Source: Caballeronia arationis
GTDB lineage: Bacteria; Pseudomonadota; Gammaproteobacteria; Burkholderiales; Burkholderiaceae
NCBI RefSeq assembly: GCF_001544975.2
Contig: NZ_FCOG02000033.1
Span: forward strand, 1 to 64,000
DNA length: 64,000 nt
Reading direction: 5' to 3'
Numbering within the stretch: the first letter of the stretch is position 1; every line of letters begins with the position of its first letter. The notes beneath the pieces were generated by a model. It saw only the letters and a program-made list of their open reading frames with translations, was not told where the DNA came from and did not search any database. This document shows, one piece after another, positions 8,865-17,600 of the stretch. Both the position numbers and the translations under genes were made by a program.

Positions 8865-9493
8865 GGCGCACTCAGCGATGCGGTGGCGGAGCGCCATCGG
8901 TTCATCACGTCGCGCAGGTACGCTTCGTGATCCTTCAGGCGATAGATCACGCGGCCCGCCGTGGCGACACCGTTCGTATCCAGCGTGATCGAACTGGAGG
9001 CGTTCTCCCACACGCGCTTCGATGCGCCGTGTTCGCGCTCGATGCGGCTCGCGCCGTACTTCGACGTGAGCGCATCGGTGAGATCGGCGAACACGGCGGC
9101 ATCGACGACGAACGACATGCGATAGAGCCGCGGCGAGGCCTCGCCCGGCATCGCGAGAAAACGCAGGATGTGATCGCGCGCCGGCGTGCCGTCGACCACC
9201 GCTTGCCACGCATGCCAGCCGTCGTCGGCGCGATGCGCCCACTTGCACGCGATCGACAGGCTTTCCGCATTACGCAGGCTCATGCCGAGCGCGGCGGCTT
9301 CGGAGTCGGTCTCGCAGATCGCGACGCTTCCCGCGGGCGTCGCGCGCGCGGCCTCGTGGCTGCGGAATGCGTCGATGGAGATGCCGAGCGGCAGGCCGCG
9401 AAATTCGTACGGCTTCTGCGCGGCAGCCACCGACGGCATGAGCGTGCAGGCAGCGAACGCGCAGGCGATGAGAGTCGTGTTGAAGGCGAACAT
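8861..9493 (-). CDS. Exported hypothetical protein
   Basis: The 210-residue protein has a clear signal peptide with cleavage near SVAAAQ (about residue 25). The mature part begins KPYEFRGLPLGISIDAFR, a pattern seen in small periplasmic proteins of this bacterial group. No enzymatic motif is seen. Its stop overlaps the flgH start (ATGA), and a small lipoprotein gene ends 12 bases upstream. It therefore belongs to the operon at 9884-8160 and may share an envelope role. Confidence 0.7.
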   Translation of the reverse strand: MFAFNTTLIACAFAACTLMPSVAAAQKPYEFRGLPLGISIDAFRSHEAARATPAGSVAICETDSEAAALGMSLRNAESLSIACKWAHRADDGWHAWQAVVDGTPARDHILRFLAMPGEASPRLYRMSFVVDAAVFADLTDALTSKYGASRIEREHGASKRVWENASSSITLDTNGVATAGRVIYRLKDHEAYLRDVMNRWRSATASLSAP

Positions 9494-9505
9494 GGATTCA
9501 CACGC

Positions 9506-9691
9506 TCAGTCGATGGCGTTCGCGCAGACGTCGAACGGCGACGCTGCCGCATGGCCGACCACGGGAACAATCTTCAGCGTCGCGGATGTCAGCCGGCAGG
9601 GAAGGGCGGCGAGCGCGCAACCGTCGAGCGTCAGCGTGCAGGCGATCAGGGCGCCGCCGAGCGCGGCGCGAAAGGTATATCGGGCGAGCAT
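9506..9691 (-). CDS. Small lipoprotein, DUF6726-like
   Basis: This 61-residue protein has a hydrophobic signal and a lipobox (LDGC at residues 22-25), followed by ALAALPCRLTSATLKIVPVV and an ASPFDVCANAID end. The pattern matches my memory of the DUF6726 family found in Burkholderiales. Two further cysteines could form a disulfide. It is the second gene of the operon ending in flgH. The function is unknown. Confidence 0.65.
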   Translation of the reverse strand: MLARYTFRAALGGALIACTLTLDGCALAALPCRLTSATLKIVPVVGHAAASPFDVCANAID

Positions 9692-9698
9692 CGGCGGA

Positions 9699-9884
9699 TC
9701 AGGCCGTGGTGTCGATGGTCGTGCCGAGATGCGAAGGCAGCGAGCGGCTGGGTGTCGCCGGAGTGGCGGGCGTCTTTGTCGATTGCGTCGATGCCGCGCC
9801 GGACGTGCCGGAGTTGCGCTGAAGAGGCAGGGTGCGCGCGGTCGATTGCGGCGCGTGGTTGCCGATCGGATTGCTGACGGTCAT
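9699..9884 (-). CDS. Small Ser/Thr/Pro-rich hypothetical protein
   Basis: This 61-residue protein is almost entirely Ser, Thr, Ala and Pro (SAASTQSTKTPATPATPSRS type), with no signal peptide or membrane segment, and is probably disordered. It lies seven bases upstream of the DUF6726-like lipoprotein gene and would open the operon that ends in flgH. A weak GGAA ribosome site precedes the ATG. It could be a spurious frame, although position and spacing favour a real gene. Confidence 0.45.
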   Translation of the reverse strand: MTVSNPIGNHAPQSTARTLPLQRNSGTSGAASTQSTKTPATPATPSRSLPSHLGTTIDTTA

Positions 9885-10053
9885 GGCGATGTTCCGTGAA
9901 GAGTTGTCGACTGGATCGAAGCGCGCGGTGGCGTCTTCGATGCATGAATCTTCACGTAGGGACCGTCTTGCCGATGGTGCGAGAAACGCGCGGTTTCCGG
10001 GGGTTCTTACTTGCCGTTACCGCATGTGAGAGATGGTGAAACAGACGGGCGCC

Positions 10054-10716
10054 TCACCCCTCCTTCGACACCATCCAGCCCACGCCGCGCACGTTCCTGA
10101 TCGCGTCGCTGCCCAGTTTCTTGCGCAGCGAATAGATGATGAATTCGACCGCGTTGCTCTCCACTTCCTCGTTCCAACCGTAGATGCGGTCTTCGAGTTC
10201 GGCGCGCGAGAGGATCGCGCCGGGCCGGATCATGAGCGCCTGCAGGAGCGAGAACTCGCGGCCGGAGAGCCGCGTGGCCTGACCGTCGACAATCGCCTCG
10301 CGCGTCGCCGGATCGAGCGAGAGCGCGCCGTTCGTCATAACGGGCGCCGCCTGCCCGCCGCGCCGCCGCATCACCGCGCGCATGCGTGCGAGCAACTCGG
10401 TCATCTCGAACGGCTTGAGCACGTAATCGTCGGCGCCGCCGTCGAGGCCGCGCACGCGGTCTTCCACCGTGTCGCGCGCCGTGATCACGACGAGCGGCAC
10501 CGGATTCATCGAAGCGCGCACCGTATGCAGCACGTCGAGACCGTCACGCTTCGGCAAGCCGAGGTCGAGCAGTACCACGTCGTACACCTGCGTCTCGATG
10601 CTCGCGAGCGCGGTCTGTCCGTCGCAAACCCAGTCGACAGCGTAGCTCGCGTCCCTCAGCACGCTCGCCACGGCCTCTCCGATCATCAGGTCGTCCTCGA
10701 CCAGCAATACCCTCAT
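10054..10716 (-). CDS. QseB/PmrA-type response regulator (orphan)
   Basis: The 220-residue regulator has a receiver with D8/D9, phospho-acceptor D51 (VVLLDLGLP) and K in VLKPFEM. A winged helix ends VRGVGWMVSKEG. It is closely similar to the regulator at 20345-21007, including DGQTALASIE-type spacing and the RAELEDRIYGWNEE recognition region. No kinase gene adjoins it, so it is an orphan that might be phosphorylated by the kinase at 21004-22353 or another. An alternative start at 10737 would add seven residues. The PAP2 phosphatase gene upstream is on the same strand. Confidence 0.88.
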   Translation of the reverse strand: MRVLLVEDDLMIGEAVASVLRDASYAVDWVCDGQTALASIETQVYDVVLLDLGLPKRDGLDVLHTVRASMNPVPLVVITARDTVEDRVRGLDGGADDYVLKPFEMTELLARMRAVMRRRGGQAAPVMTNGALSLDPATREAIVDGQATRLSGREFSLLQALMIRPGAILSRAELEDRIYGWNEEVESNAVEFIIYSLRKKLGSDAIRNVRGVGWMVSKEG

Positions 10717-10777
10717 CGCGCCGCTCCGCTTGTTCATGATCGCCACGCCCGAGAATAGCGCACCGGTTGCGAGCGCG

Positions 10778-11374
10778 TCATCGCGACACCCATCCGCGCC
10801 GGATGAGCGGCGCAAATACCGGCCGGTAAATGGCCGTCGCCACGCGCAGCACCGGCTCTGCGAACCAGCGCCCGGTGGCCGCCGCGAGCCCCGCGGCCGC
10901 GCTCGCGACGAGCGCCGCGCCGACCATGTCAAAGGGGAAATGCACGCCGAGATAGATGCGCGACCACGCGATCGGCAGGCCGAGGAGCCCAAGCAGGGCG
11001 CCGGCTCGGCGCGTGCGGGCATGCAGCATGAGACTCGCTGCCACGGCGCAGAGGAACGTGAGATGGTCGCTCGGCAGCGAGGGGTCCGCGATGTGCGGCA
11101 TCAGGTAGGTGCCGAGCCCGATCATGAACGGTCGCGGATGAGGCCAAAGCAGCACGACGATCTGCGCAAAGAACAGGGCAGCGAGCGCCGCAGCGCTCGC
11201 TTCGATCAGACCGCGCCGCAATGAGTCGTTGCCGCGCAGCCAGCCGATGACGAGCCCGAGCGGCACGAGCCAGATCGCGTAGTCGGCGAACACGAACGCG
11301 GCTGTCACTGCATAGGGGTTCGGATGGGCCGGCGCGTTGATCAGGAGGAACAGCGATTGATTGAGTGATTCCAT
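10778..11374 (-). CDS. PAP2-family membrane phosphatase (undecaprenyl-diphosphatase-like)
   Basis: This 198-residue integral membrane protein has about five hydrophobic segments. The three PAP2 motifs are present: LWPHPRPF, the LPSDH motif, and SRIYLGVHFPFDMVG. The arrangement is closest to BcrC-type undecaprenyl-pyrophosphate phosphatases, which recycle the lipid carrier of cell-wall and LPS synthesis; a lipid phosphate phosphatase role is also possible. It is 61 bases upstream of an orphan PmrA-like regulator and next to the hopanoid genes, in a block concerned with the envelope. Confidence 0.8.
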   Translation of the reverse strand: MESLNQSLFLLINAPAHPNPYAVTAAFVFADYAIWLVPLGLVIGWLRGNDSLRRGLIEASAAALAALFFAQIVVLLWPHPRPFMIGLGTYLMPHIADPSLPSDHLTFLCAVAASLMLHARTRRAGALLGLLGLPIAWSRIYLGVHFPFDMVGAALVASAAAGLAAATGRWFAEPVLRVATAIYRPVFAPLIRRGWVSR

Positions 11375-11546
11375 GAGCGTCCAGATGCGGATATTTATTT
11401 GCGACCGTAACGAGGAAGACTTAGCGGATACCGAGGAAGCTTCAGAGCGGCATGCGGCGCGGGATCGCGGCGGGTTCGCGAAGACCGCGCGCCTTGACCG
11501 CCCGCCATGCGGCGATGGCGATGCACCCCCAGGTGATTTCGCATAT

Positions 11547-11602
11547 CCGCCGCGCGTGTGCCGGCATGAGACGCATGGCTCATGCCGGCACACGCGCGGC
11601 GG
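11547..11602. repeat. Perfect 24-bp inverted repeat at the hpnK end
   Basis: Arms at 11547-11570 and 11579-11602 are exact complements (right arm starts CTCATGCCGGCACACG) with an 8-base loop. The right arm contains the hpnK stop and its last seven codons. No T run follows, so it is not a standard intrinsic terminator, but transcribed RNA would form a very stable hairpin. Confidence 0.95.
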
Positions 11603-12428
11603 CGCGCGCCTTGTGGCCGAAGATGTCGGCGAAACCGCCCTGCATTGCGCCGCTCGCGGCGAGCGCCTCCGCGACCGCCGGCGAGCGCAGGGCCGCGAGT
11701 TCGTCGGCGTGCCGGTAGCCGCGCATCGACGACGTGAGTTCGCCCGTGCCGGGGCTCGCCGGATGGCAGTAGATCTCCAGCACGCCATCCGGTTGCTGCG
11801 CGAGCACCGCGAGCAACGCGGCCTCGTCCATGCGGCCAGTCAGTGAAAGGCCGGCGACACGATCGTTATGGTCGATGCCCGCGCGCGCCATGCGCGCTTT
11901 CGCGAGTGCGATCCACGGACGCAGACCGATCGAGCCGTGGAGTTCGTTTGGCAGGCGCATCGCACGCATGCCGAACTCGCGGCCGATCTCGAGAATGAGC
12001 GCAAGCACGGTCGGATGCAGATGAAAATGCTTGTGCGTGTTGACGTGATCGAGCGCGAGGCCGGTCGCGGCGAAGGTTTCGAACTGCGCGCGGATTTCCG
12101 CCGCGAGTTGCGCGCGCACACGCGGCAGGCAGAAGAAGCGCAGACCGTCCAGCGCCATTGACGAGCCGAAGCGGCCCTCGCGGTCGACGAGATCGGGAAT
12201 CGCGCGATGCGGCAGCGTCGCGCGGCCGTCCGCGAGGACGATGTGCAAGCCGACACGCAGTCTCGGCAACTCGTGCGCGCACGCGATCGCGCCTTGCGCG
12301 GCGGGTGCGCCGACCATCAGGCTCGCGGCGGACAGCACACCGTCGCGATGCGCGAGCACGACCGCTTCGTTCACCCGCGCGTGCAGGCCGAAGTCGTCGG
12401 CGGTGACGATCACGCCGCGCACGCTCAC
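11580..12428 (-). CDS. hpnK: Hopanoid biosynthesis deacetylase HpnK (ChbG/YdjC family)
   Basis: The 282-residue protein has the YdjC fold signatures: VIVTADDFGLHARVNEAV at the start (metal-binding D-D), GLHIVLADG, DHVNTHKHFHLHP (metal histidines) and EIYCHPA. HpnK removes the acetyl group from N-acetylglucosaminyl bacteriohopanetetrol after HpnI adds the sugar, giving the glucosamine-modified lipid. It follows hpnI on the same strand, and its ATG overlaps the stop of a 22-codon hpnJ remnant. The coding end forms half of a perfect inverted repeat. Confidence 0.85.
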   Translation of the reverse strand: MSVRGVIVTADDFGLHARVNEAVVLAHRDGVLSAASLMVGAPAAQGAIACAHELPRLRVGLHIVLADGRATLPHRAIPDLVDREGRFGSSMALDGLRFFCLPRVRAQLAAEIRAQFETFAATGLALDHVNTHKHFHLHPTVLALILEIGREFGMRAMRLPNELHGSIGLRPWIALAKARMARAGIDHNDRVAGLSLTGRMDEAALLAVLAQQPDGVLEIYCHPASPGTGELTSSMRGYRHADELAALRSPAVAEALAASGAMQGGFADIFGHKARAAARVPA

Positions 12429-12493
12429 GCCTCGTGCGTGCGCGTGAAGCGGAAGAACTCGAACGACGGAACCTGCAGGAACAGTGTCTTCAT
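12425..12493 (-). pseudogene. hpnJ: hpnJ remnant (N- and C-terminal codons only)
   Basis: A 22-codon frame reads MKTLFLQVPSFE then FFRFTRTHEA. The first part matches the usual start of the radical SAM protein HpnJ, which lies between hpnI and hpnK in other bacteria. The last part is joined in frame and its TGA overlaps the hpnK ATG (ATGA), as expected for the natural hpnJ-hpnK junction. This looks like an in-frame internal deletion of about 450 or more codons. HpnJ carries out the ring contraction giving the cyclitol ether head group, so that product should be absent unless hpnJ is elsewhere. The match is from memory of the family. Confidence 0.6.
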
Positions 12494-12521
12494 GACGGAA
12501 CTCTTTGTGGTGAGAAGGGAT

Positions 12522-13763
12522 TCATCGGCTATCCGGAAGGTCGGACGCGTCTGGGTCGGGGCGCAAATGCGGCTTGCTCGCGGTGCGCGCGCTGTCGACC
12601 GGCACGCGCGCACCGCGCCATGACACGCTGCTGCCGAACGCAGCCGCGAACCATTGCAGCCAGAGAAGGGCGTCGCGCAGCGGCAGGAGCGGCAGGTCGC
12701 GCCAGAAGCCGCGCCAGCTGCGCGCGCTGCGCCAGTGCAGCAGAAGACGCGCGCTCAGGCCGAGCGACGTGCTGAGGTCAACGATCGTGTCGACGTACGA
12801 ATGCTCGATATTGCCGCCGCTCGCATCGATGCCGACGCCGAGCAGGCCGCTCGCGACGAGCCACGGCGATGTGAACGTGACGAACAGGAACGCGAAGCCG
12901 ATCGGATTGACGGAGCGGATCGTGCGCAGCCAGCGCGTCTCGCGGCGCCAGAGCGAAGCGAAGTCGCGTTCGGTCACGTCGGTCGCGACCACCACGTCGG
13001 AGAGCACGACCGCGAGGCCCAGGTCGCGCACGCGTTCGGCGAGGCGGTAGTCGTCGGCAAGACAGTCGCGCAGCGCGTGAAAGCCGCCGCTCGCCGCGAG
13101 CGTGTCGCGTGTGAGCGCGAGCGTCGCGCCGAAGCCGAAACTGCGCGAACCCGCCGCGTGCGCAATGTGGACCGAGGGCACGAACCATTCGTCGATGAAG
13201 AGCGCGCCGATCCGCGCCCAGAAGCCGCCGACGCGCCGCGCCCGATAGAGGCACGTGACGATGCCGACCTCGCGCTCGAAAAGCGGCGCGGTGACGCGCG
13301 TGAGATAGTCGGGCTCGACGGCGATGTCGCTGTCGGCGATGACGAGCAGGTTGTGCCGCGCGTGTGCCGCAAGGTTGATGAGGTTGCCGACCTTGCGGTT
13401 GCTGCCGTGATGCGAGCCATCGACCACGAGCTGGATGTCGAGATGCGGATAGGCGCTTCGCAGGCGCGCGACGACCGCCACGGCCGGATCGCTCGCCGAC
13501 GCCACGCCAAACAGCAGTTGATACGACGGATGGGTCTGCACGCAGAAGGTCTCGAGGTTTTGCACGAGGCGCGGTTCGGCGCCGCACAGCGGCTTGAGCA
13601 CGCTGATCGCTGCGGTCCTCGACAGGCGAAGCGCTTCACGGGTCCCGCCGACGGTTTCGCGCACGGCGGGACGCACGAGCGACGCTACGGCCACGTAGCA
13701 GGTCGCGATGCAGCACAGGCCGATGAGCACCCATTCCGCGAAGGGCAGCGACGGCGCCATCAT
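12522..13763 (-). CDS. hpnI: Hopanoid glycosyltransferase HpnI (GT21)
   Basis: The 413-residue protein has an N-terminal membrane anchor (about 8-30), a GT-A domain opening with AAISVLKPLCGAEP, and the donor/metal motif IADSDIAVEPDYL. GGFHALRDCLADDYRL and RRETRWLRTIRS, the (Q/R)xxRW motif of processive-type transferases, follow. C-terminal hydrophobic segments come last. It belongs to the ceramide glucosyltransferase-like family and adds N-acetylglucosamine to bacteriohopanetetrol at the inner membrane. A GGAAAG site precedes the ATG. A paired CTTAAG box lies about 200 bases upstream. It is first in a reduced hpnI-(J)-K operon. Confidence 0.87.
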   Translation of the reverse strand: MMAPSLPFAEWVLIGLCCIATCYVAVASLVRPAVRETVGGTREALRLSRTAAISVLKPLCGAEPRLVQNLETFCVQTHPSYQLLFGVASASDPAVAVVARLRSAYPHLDIQLVVDGSHHGSNRKVGNLINLAAHARHNLLVIADSDIAVEPDYLTRVTAPLFEREVGIVTCLYRARRVGGFWARIGALFIDEWFVPSVHIAHAAGSRSFGFGATLALTRDTLAASGGFHALRDCLADDYRLAERVRDLGLAVVLSDVVVATDVTERDFASLWRRETRWLRTIRSVNPIGFAFLFVTFTSPWLVASGLLGVGIDASGGNIEHSYVDTIVDLSTSLGLSARLLLHWRSARSWRGFWRDLPLLPLRDALLWLQWFAAAFGSSVSWRGARVPVDSARTASKPHLRPDPDASDLPDSR

Positions 13764-13961
13764 GAAGCTTTCCGCCTCGCCGGATCCGCATTCTTCTGCT
13801 TACGACTGACTGCGAGCGTTGCTGTCGGCATGCTGTCGATCACGGCGGCTCCCCTTGCATTGCGGTTTGGTCGGACTTCGTGACAGCGCTGCATTGCCAC
13901 GGTCGCGAGGCCGCGGCACATGGCGCGGATTTCGCAAAGTCGAAAGGCTGCCTCGCCCATG

Positions 13962-13978
13962 CTTAAGGAACACTTAAG
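13962..13978. promoter_or_regulatory. PmrA/QseB-like box CTTAAG-N5-CTTAAG (hpnI side)
   Basis: Two exact CTTAAG hexamers are spaced by five bases (GAACA), an 11-base period, which is the direct-repeat layout bound by PmrA/QseB-type regulators. It lies between the terminator of the upstream gene and hpnI, 199 bases before the hpnI start. Confidence 0.6.
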
Positions 13979-14018
13979 CGCACAACCGCAATGCACTCCG
14001 GGCAACGCCGTGTGCAGA

Positions 14019-14046
14019 CAAAAAAAAGCCCGGCTTTCGCCGGGCT
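14019..14046 (-). terminator. Rho-independent terminator (leftward)
   Basis: An AGCCCGGC-loop-GCCGGGCT hairpin (14027-14046) is followed on the minus strand by a run of eight T. It ends the transcript of the small membrane protein gene at 14220-14561 and possibly of genes upstream of it. Confidence 0.85.
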
Positions 14047-14152
14047 GAAGAGAACGGTCACGATTCCGAGGCCGTGGCCGTCCGCGTGGGGGTGTCGCTT
14101 CGAAGCGCGTCGTCGAAGACAAAGCGCCTCCGCGGAATCTACTCTGACCGGC

Positions 14153-14185
14153 CAGACTTAGATCAGACTTAGATCAGACTTAGGC
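14153..14185. repeat. Three-copy 11-bp direct repeat (CAGACTTAGAT)
   Basis: Units start at 14153, 14164 and 14175; the third differs in its last two bases. Each contains CTTAG[AG], so the array looks like a relaxed version of the CTTAAG-N5 boxes nearby. It lies in the 3' region of the gene at 14220-14561, before the terminator. Confidence 0.8.
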
Positions 14186-14219
14186 CACACTCCGATTGAA
14201 CCGCCGTGAGGGAAAGCCC

Positions 14220-14561
14220 CTATCCCTTGGCGGCCGCCTTACTTTGCGCCGCACTCCGGTTCAGTTCGATGTGCAGTTGCACAAGCCAGTCCTGGCTGCA
14301 CGTCGAGGCGATGACAGGCTCGTGACTCGCGAGTTGACGCGACGATTCGGCAGCATCGAACGCACGGCGCGCCCGGCGCCTGACGAGCATCGCGATTACC
14401 GCCGCGCCGCCCAGCGCGGCAATCCGCGCGGCAGGCAGGCTCATGTAGTCTGACCGGCCGAGGAGCGCGGCCACGATCAGGCACACGGCATCCGACAGCG
14501 CCACCGCGAGCGCGAACAGCACCAGGTTCGCGCGGATCGCGACGGAAGTGAGCACTTGCAT
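14220..14561 (-). CDS. Small inner-membrane protein of unknown function
   Basis: This 113-residue protein has two hydrophobic segments (about 10-35 and 43-60), an Arg-rich loop (VRRRARRAFDAAESSRQLAS) and a hydrophilic, charged C-terminal tail. No family was recognised. A strong GGAGAG ribosome site lies five bases before the ATG. A CTTAGG-N5-CTTAAG box sits 57 bases upstream of the start. It lies between the efflux operon and the hopanoid operon on the same strand and has its own terminator. Confidence 0.65.
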   Translation of the reverse strand: MQVLTSVAIRANLVLFALAVALSDAVCLIVAALLGRSDYMSLPAARIAALGGAAVIAMLVRRRARRAFDAAESSRQLASHEPVIASTCSQDWLVQLHIELNRSAAQSKAAAKG

Positions 14562-14617
14562 GGTTCTCTCCTGAACGGCGCATGACGCACGGTTAGCGCC
14601 ATGGTGCGGGTGCGTAC

Positions 14618-14634
14618 CTTAGGAGACCCTTAAG
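14618..14634. promoter_or_regulatory. PmrA/QseB-like box CTTAGG-N5-CTTAAG
   Basis: Two hexamers with an 11-base period, one base from perfect, lie 57 bases upstream of the small membrane protein gene that starts at 14561. Confidence 0.6.
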
Positions 14635-14657
14635 CGCACGATGGCAAGACCGCAGCG

Positions 14658-17600
14658 TTATGTATTGGGGCGCATCAGCAGCCGGAGGAGCACAGGCAGC
14701 ACGAGCAGCACGAGCGGCAACTGCACGATCAGACCCGAGATGATCGCGATGGCAAGCGGCTGCTGCATCGCGGAGCCCTGGCCGAGCGCGAACGCGAGGG
14801 GCAACAGCGCGAGAATCGCGGCGATGGTCGTCATGGCGATGGGGCGCAGGCGGTTGCGTCCCGCCTCGATCAGCGCGCGCTCGAATGGAACGCCCTCCTC
14901 GCGCGTCAAGCCATTCAGTTCTGACACATAGAAGATCGCCACTTCAGTCACGATGCCGATGATCATCGTCATGCCCATCATCGCGGAGATGTTCAGTTCG
15001 ATGCCCGTCAGCCACAGGCCGATGAACACCGCGCCGGTCGCGAAGAGCGGCATGGCGAGCACGGCGAGCGCGAAGCGAAAGCGTTCGTAAAGGAAGAGCA
15101 GCAGGCCGAAAACGAGCGCGACCGCCGCGCCGAACACGCTCATCAGCCCTTTGAAAGCGATCTGCTGCTGTTGATAGAGACCGCCGAGCTCGTAGTACAC
15201 GCCGTTCGGCAGGAGGCCTGCGGTGCCGAGCGCCTTCTGCACATCGGAGATGGTCGAGCCGAGATCGCGTCCGTCGATGCGTGCCGTCACCGCCACCATG
15301 CGCTTGAGATTGTCGCGGGCGATCTCCGACTGGCCGCTCACCGCGACGCGCTCGGCGACGCGCTTGAGCGCGAACAGATGCCCGTCCGGCGCGCGAATCT
15401 GCAACTCGCCGAGTTGCGTGTCGGTCAATTTCATTGCGCCCGCGACGCGTACCCGCACGCCGACCGTCTTCGGCCCGGTCTGGAACTGCGCCGCCACACT
15501 GCCCTCGATCATGTCCGACACCGCTTGCGCGATCGCCTGCGGGTCCATGCCTTCGGCGGCCGCCGCGTCCGGGCGGATGTGCAGTTCGAGCGCGTCGCCG
15601 GCCGGATTGATGCCGTCGTTCACGTCGACCACGCCCTGAATCCTGCCGATGGCGGCGGCCACCTTGCGCGCAGTGGCATCGAGCGTCGTCTGGTCGTCGG
15701 AATAGATCTTGATCTGGACCGGTTGCGGCACGGCGGTCAGGTCGCCGATCAGGTCCTCCATCAGTTGCGCGAGTTCCACGCTGACTCCGGGCACCTGCGT
15801 TTCGACCTTCGAGCGGATTTCCTCCATCACGGTTTCGATCGGCTCGCGATTGCCCGATTTGAGCCGCACGAAGAAGTCGCCCTTGTTCGGCTCGTTGAGG
15901 TCGCCGCCGAGCCCCGCGCCCGTGCGGCGCGAATACGTCGCAACGTTCGGGTTCGCGCTCACGATCGTCTCGATCTGTTTCATGAGCCGGTCCGTCTCGC
16001 TGACGGACGTGCCCGGCTCCGTGTGATAGTCGAGCACGAAGCCGCCTTCGTCCATCGTCGGCATGAAGCCGCTGCCCACGCGCATGAACGCGATCGCCGC
16101 GACCACCGCGAGCGGCACGAGCCCGACCAGCACGAGCCACGGCCGCGCGCTCACGCGCTCGACGAGCGACCCGTAGCGCGTGTTCATCCATGCGGCGAGG
16201 CGCGTCTCGCGATGCTCCTCCGCATCGCGCGGCTTGAGCCAGCGGTCGCACAGGATCGGGACCGCGAGCCAGGTCACGAGGAACGAGATGAAGAGCGCGC
16301 TTGCCATCGTCACGGAGAGCGCCTTGAAGAACGCGCCTGTCACGCCCGAAAGAAACGCGAGCGGCACGAAGATGATGAGCGTCGCCGCCGACGACCCCGC
16401 AAGTGGCCGCGTGAACTCCAGTGCCGCCGACATCACGCGTCCGTGAAACGCTTTCGCGCCGCCTTCGCGCATGCGCCGCACGATATGCTCGATCATCACG
16501 ATGGCATCGTCGATCACGAGGCCGACCGCCGCCGCCATGCCGCCGAGGGTCATGATGTTGAAGCCCATGCCGAAGACATCGAGCAGGAGGATCGTCGCGG
16601 CCATCACCACCGGCACGAGTGCGACCGCGATTGCCGTGATCTTCCAGTTGCGCAGGAACGCGAAGAGCGTGAAGGCCGCGAGCACGACGCCGATCATGAT
16701 CGCGTCGCGCACGCTCGTCGCCGACGCGATCACGAGTTCGCTCTGGTCGTACCAATTGGAGAGATGCACGACCGCCGGTATCTGATGCTGGAAGTCGGTG
16801 AGCTTCGCGCGGATCGCCTTCGCCATCGCGACGCTGTTCGCACCCGGCTGTTGATAGATGTTCACGAGCACAGCGTCCTGGCCGTCGGCGGTCACGCGCA
16901 TCCATTGCGGCACGACGCCTTTTTGCACCGTCGCGATGTCGGCGAGCCGTACCTGCGTCGTGCCGTTCGCCTGCACGACCACGTTCTTCAGTTCGTCGAT
17001 GCGCGTGATCGTCGTGTTCGCGATCACGAGATAGAGCTTGTAGTGATCCTCGATGCGGCCCGTTGCCATCAGCACATTGCTCGCGCCGATCGCCTTCGAA
17101 ACATCGGCGAGCGAGAGCTTGTAGGCCGCGAGCCGCGCGGGATCGATGGCGACTTGGAACTCGTCCTCGGCGCCGCCCGTCACGTCCACGCGTGCAACCC
17201 CTTCGACCGATGACAAGAGCGGCCGCATCTGGAATTGCGCGAGGTCATGCAGCGCGGAAAGCGTTTGCTGTTTCGACGTGAGGCTATAGGCAAGCACCGG
17301 GAACACGGTCGGGTCCATGCGACGAACCTGCATCGACGCGCCCTGCGGCAGCGTGCCGAGTATCTCGCCGATGGCCGACTGCGCCTGCAGCGTGGCCTGC
17401 GCCATGTCGGTGCCCCAGTCGAAGTTGATCGAGATCTCGGCGGCGCCGCGGCTTGTTTTCGATTCGACATCGCGTACGTTCGGCACGCGCCGCAGCGCTT
17501 CCTCGACCGGCATCGTCACGAGCGTCGTCATCTGCTCGGCGGGACGGTCGCCGGCATCTAGCGAGACCACCGCGCGCGGAAACGCGACGTTCGGAAAGAG

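Larger units (their letters stand above)
13764..14219. other. 456-bp intergenic stretch upstream of hpnI
   Basis: No convincing gene is present. From left to right it holds the presumed hpnI leader, a CTTAAG direct repeat (13962-13978), a terminator oriented leftward (14019-14046) and a triple 11-bp repeat (14153-14185). Confidence 0.7.

Noticed and set aside
13760-14122. A 120-codon open frame on the minus strand upstream of hpnI
   Set aside because: It crosses the CTTAAG box and the terminator hairpin, has no ribosome site and no family similarity; it is an accident of high-GC sequence.
14153-14185. Triple CTTAGA repeat as a promoter box of the gene at 14220-14561
   Set aside because: It lies downstream of that gene's stop, so it cannot be that gene's operator; kept as a repeat with a possible link to the regulon only.
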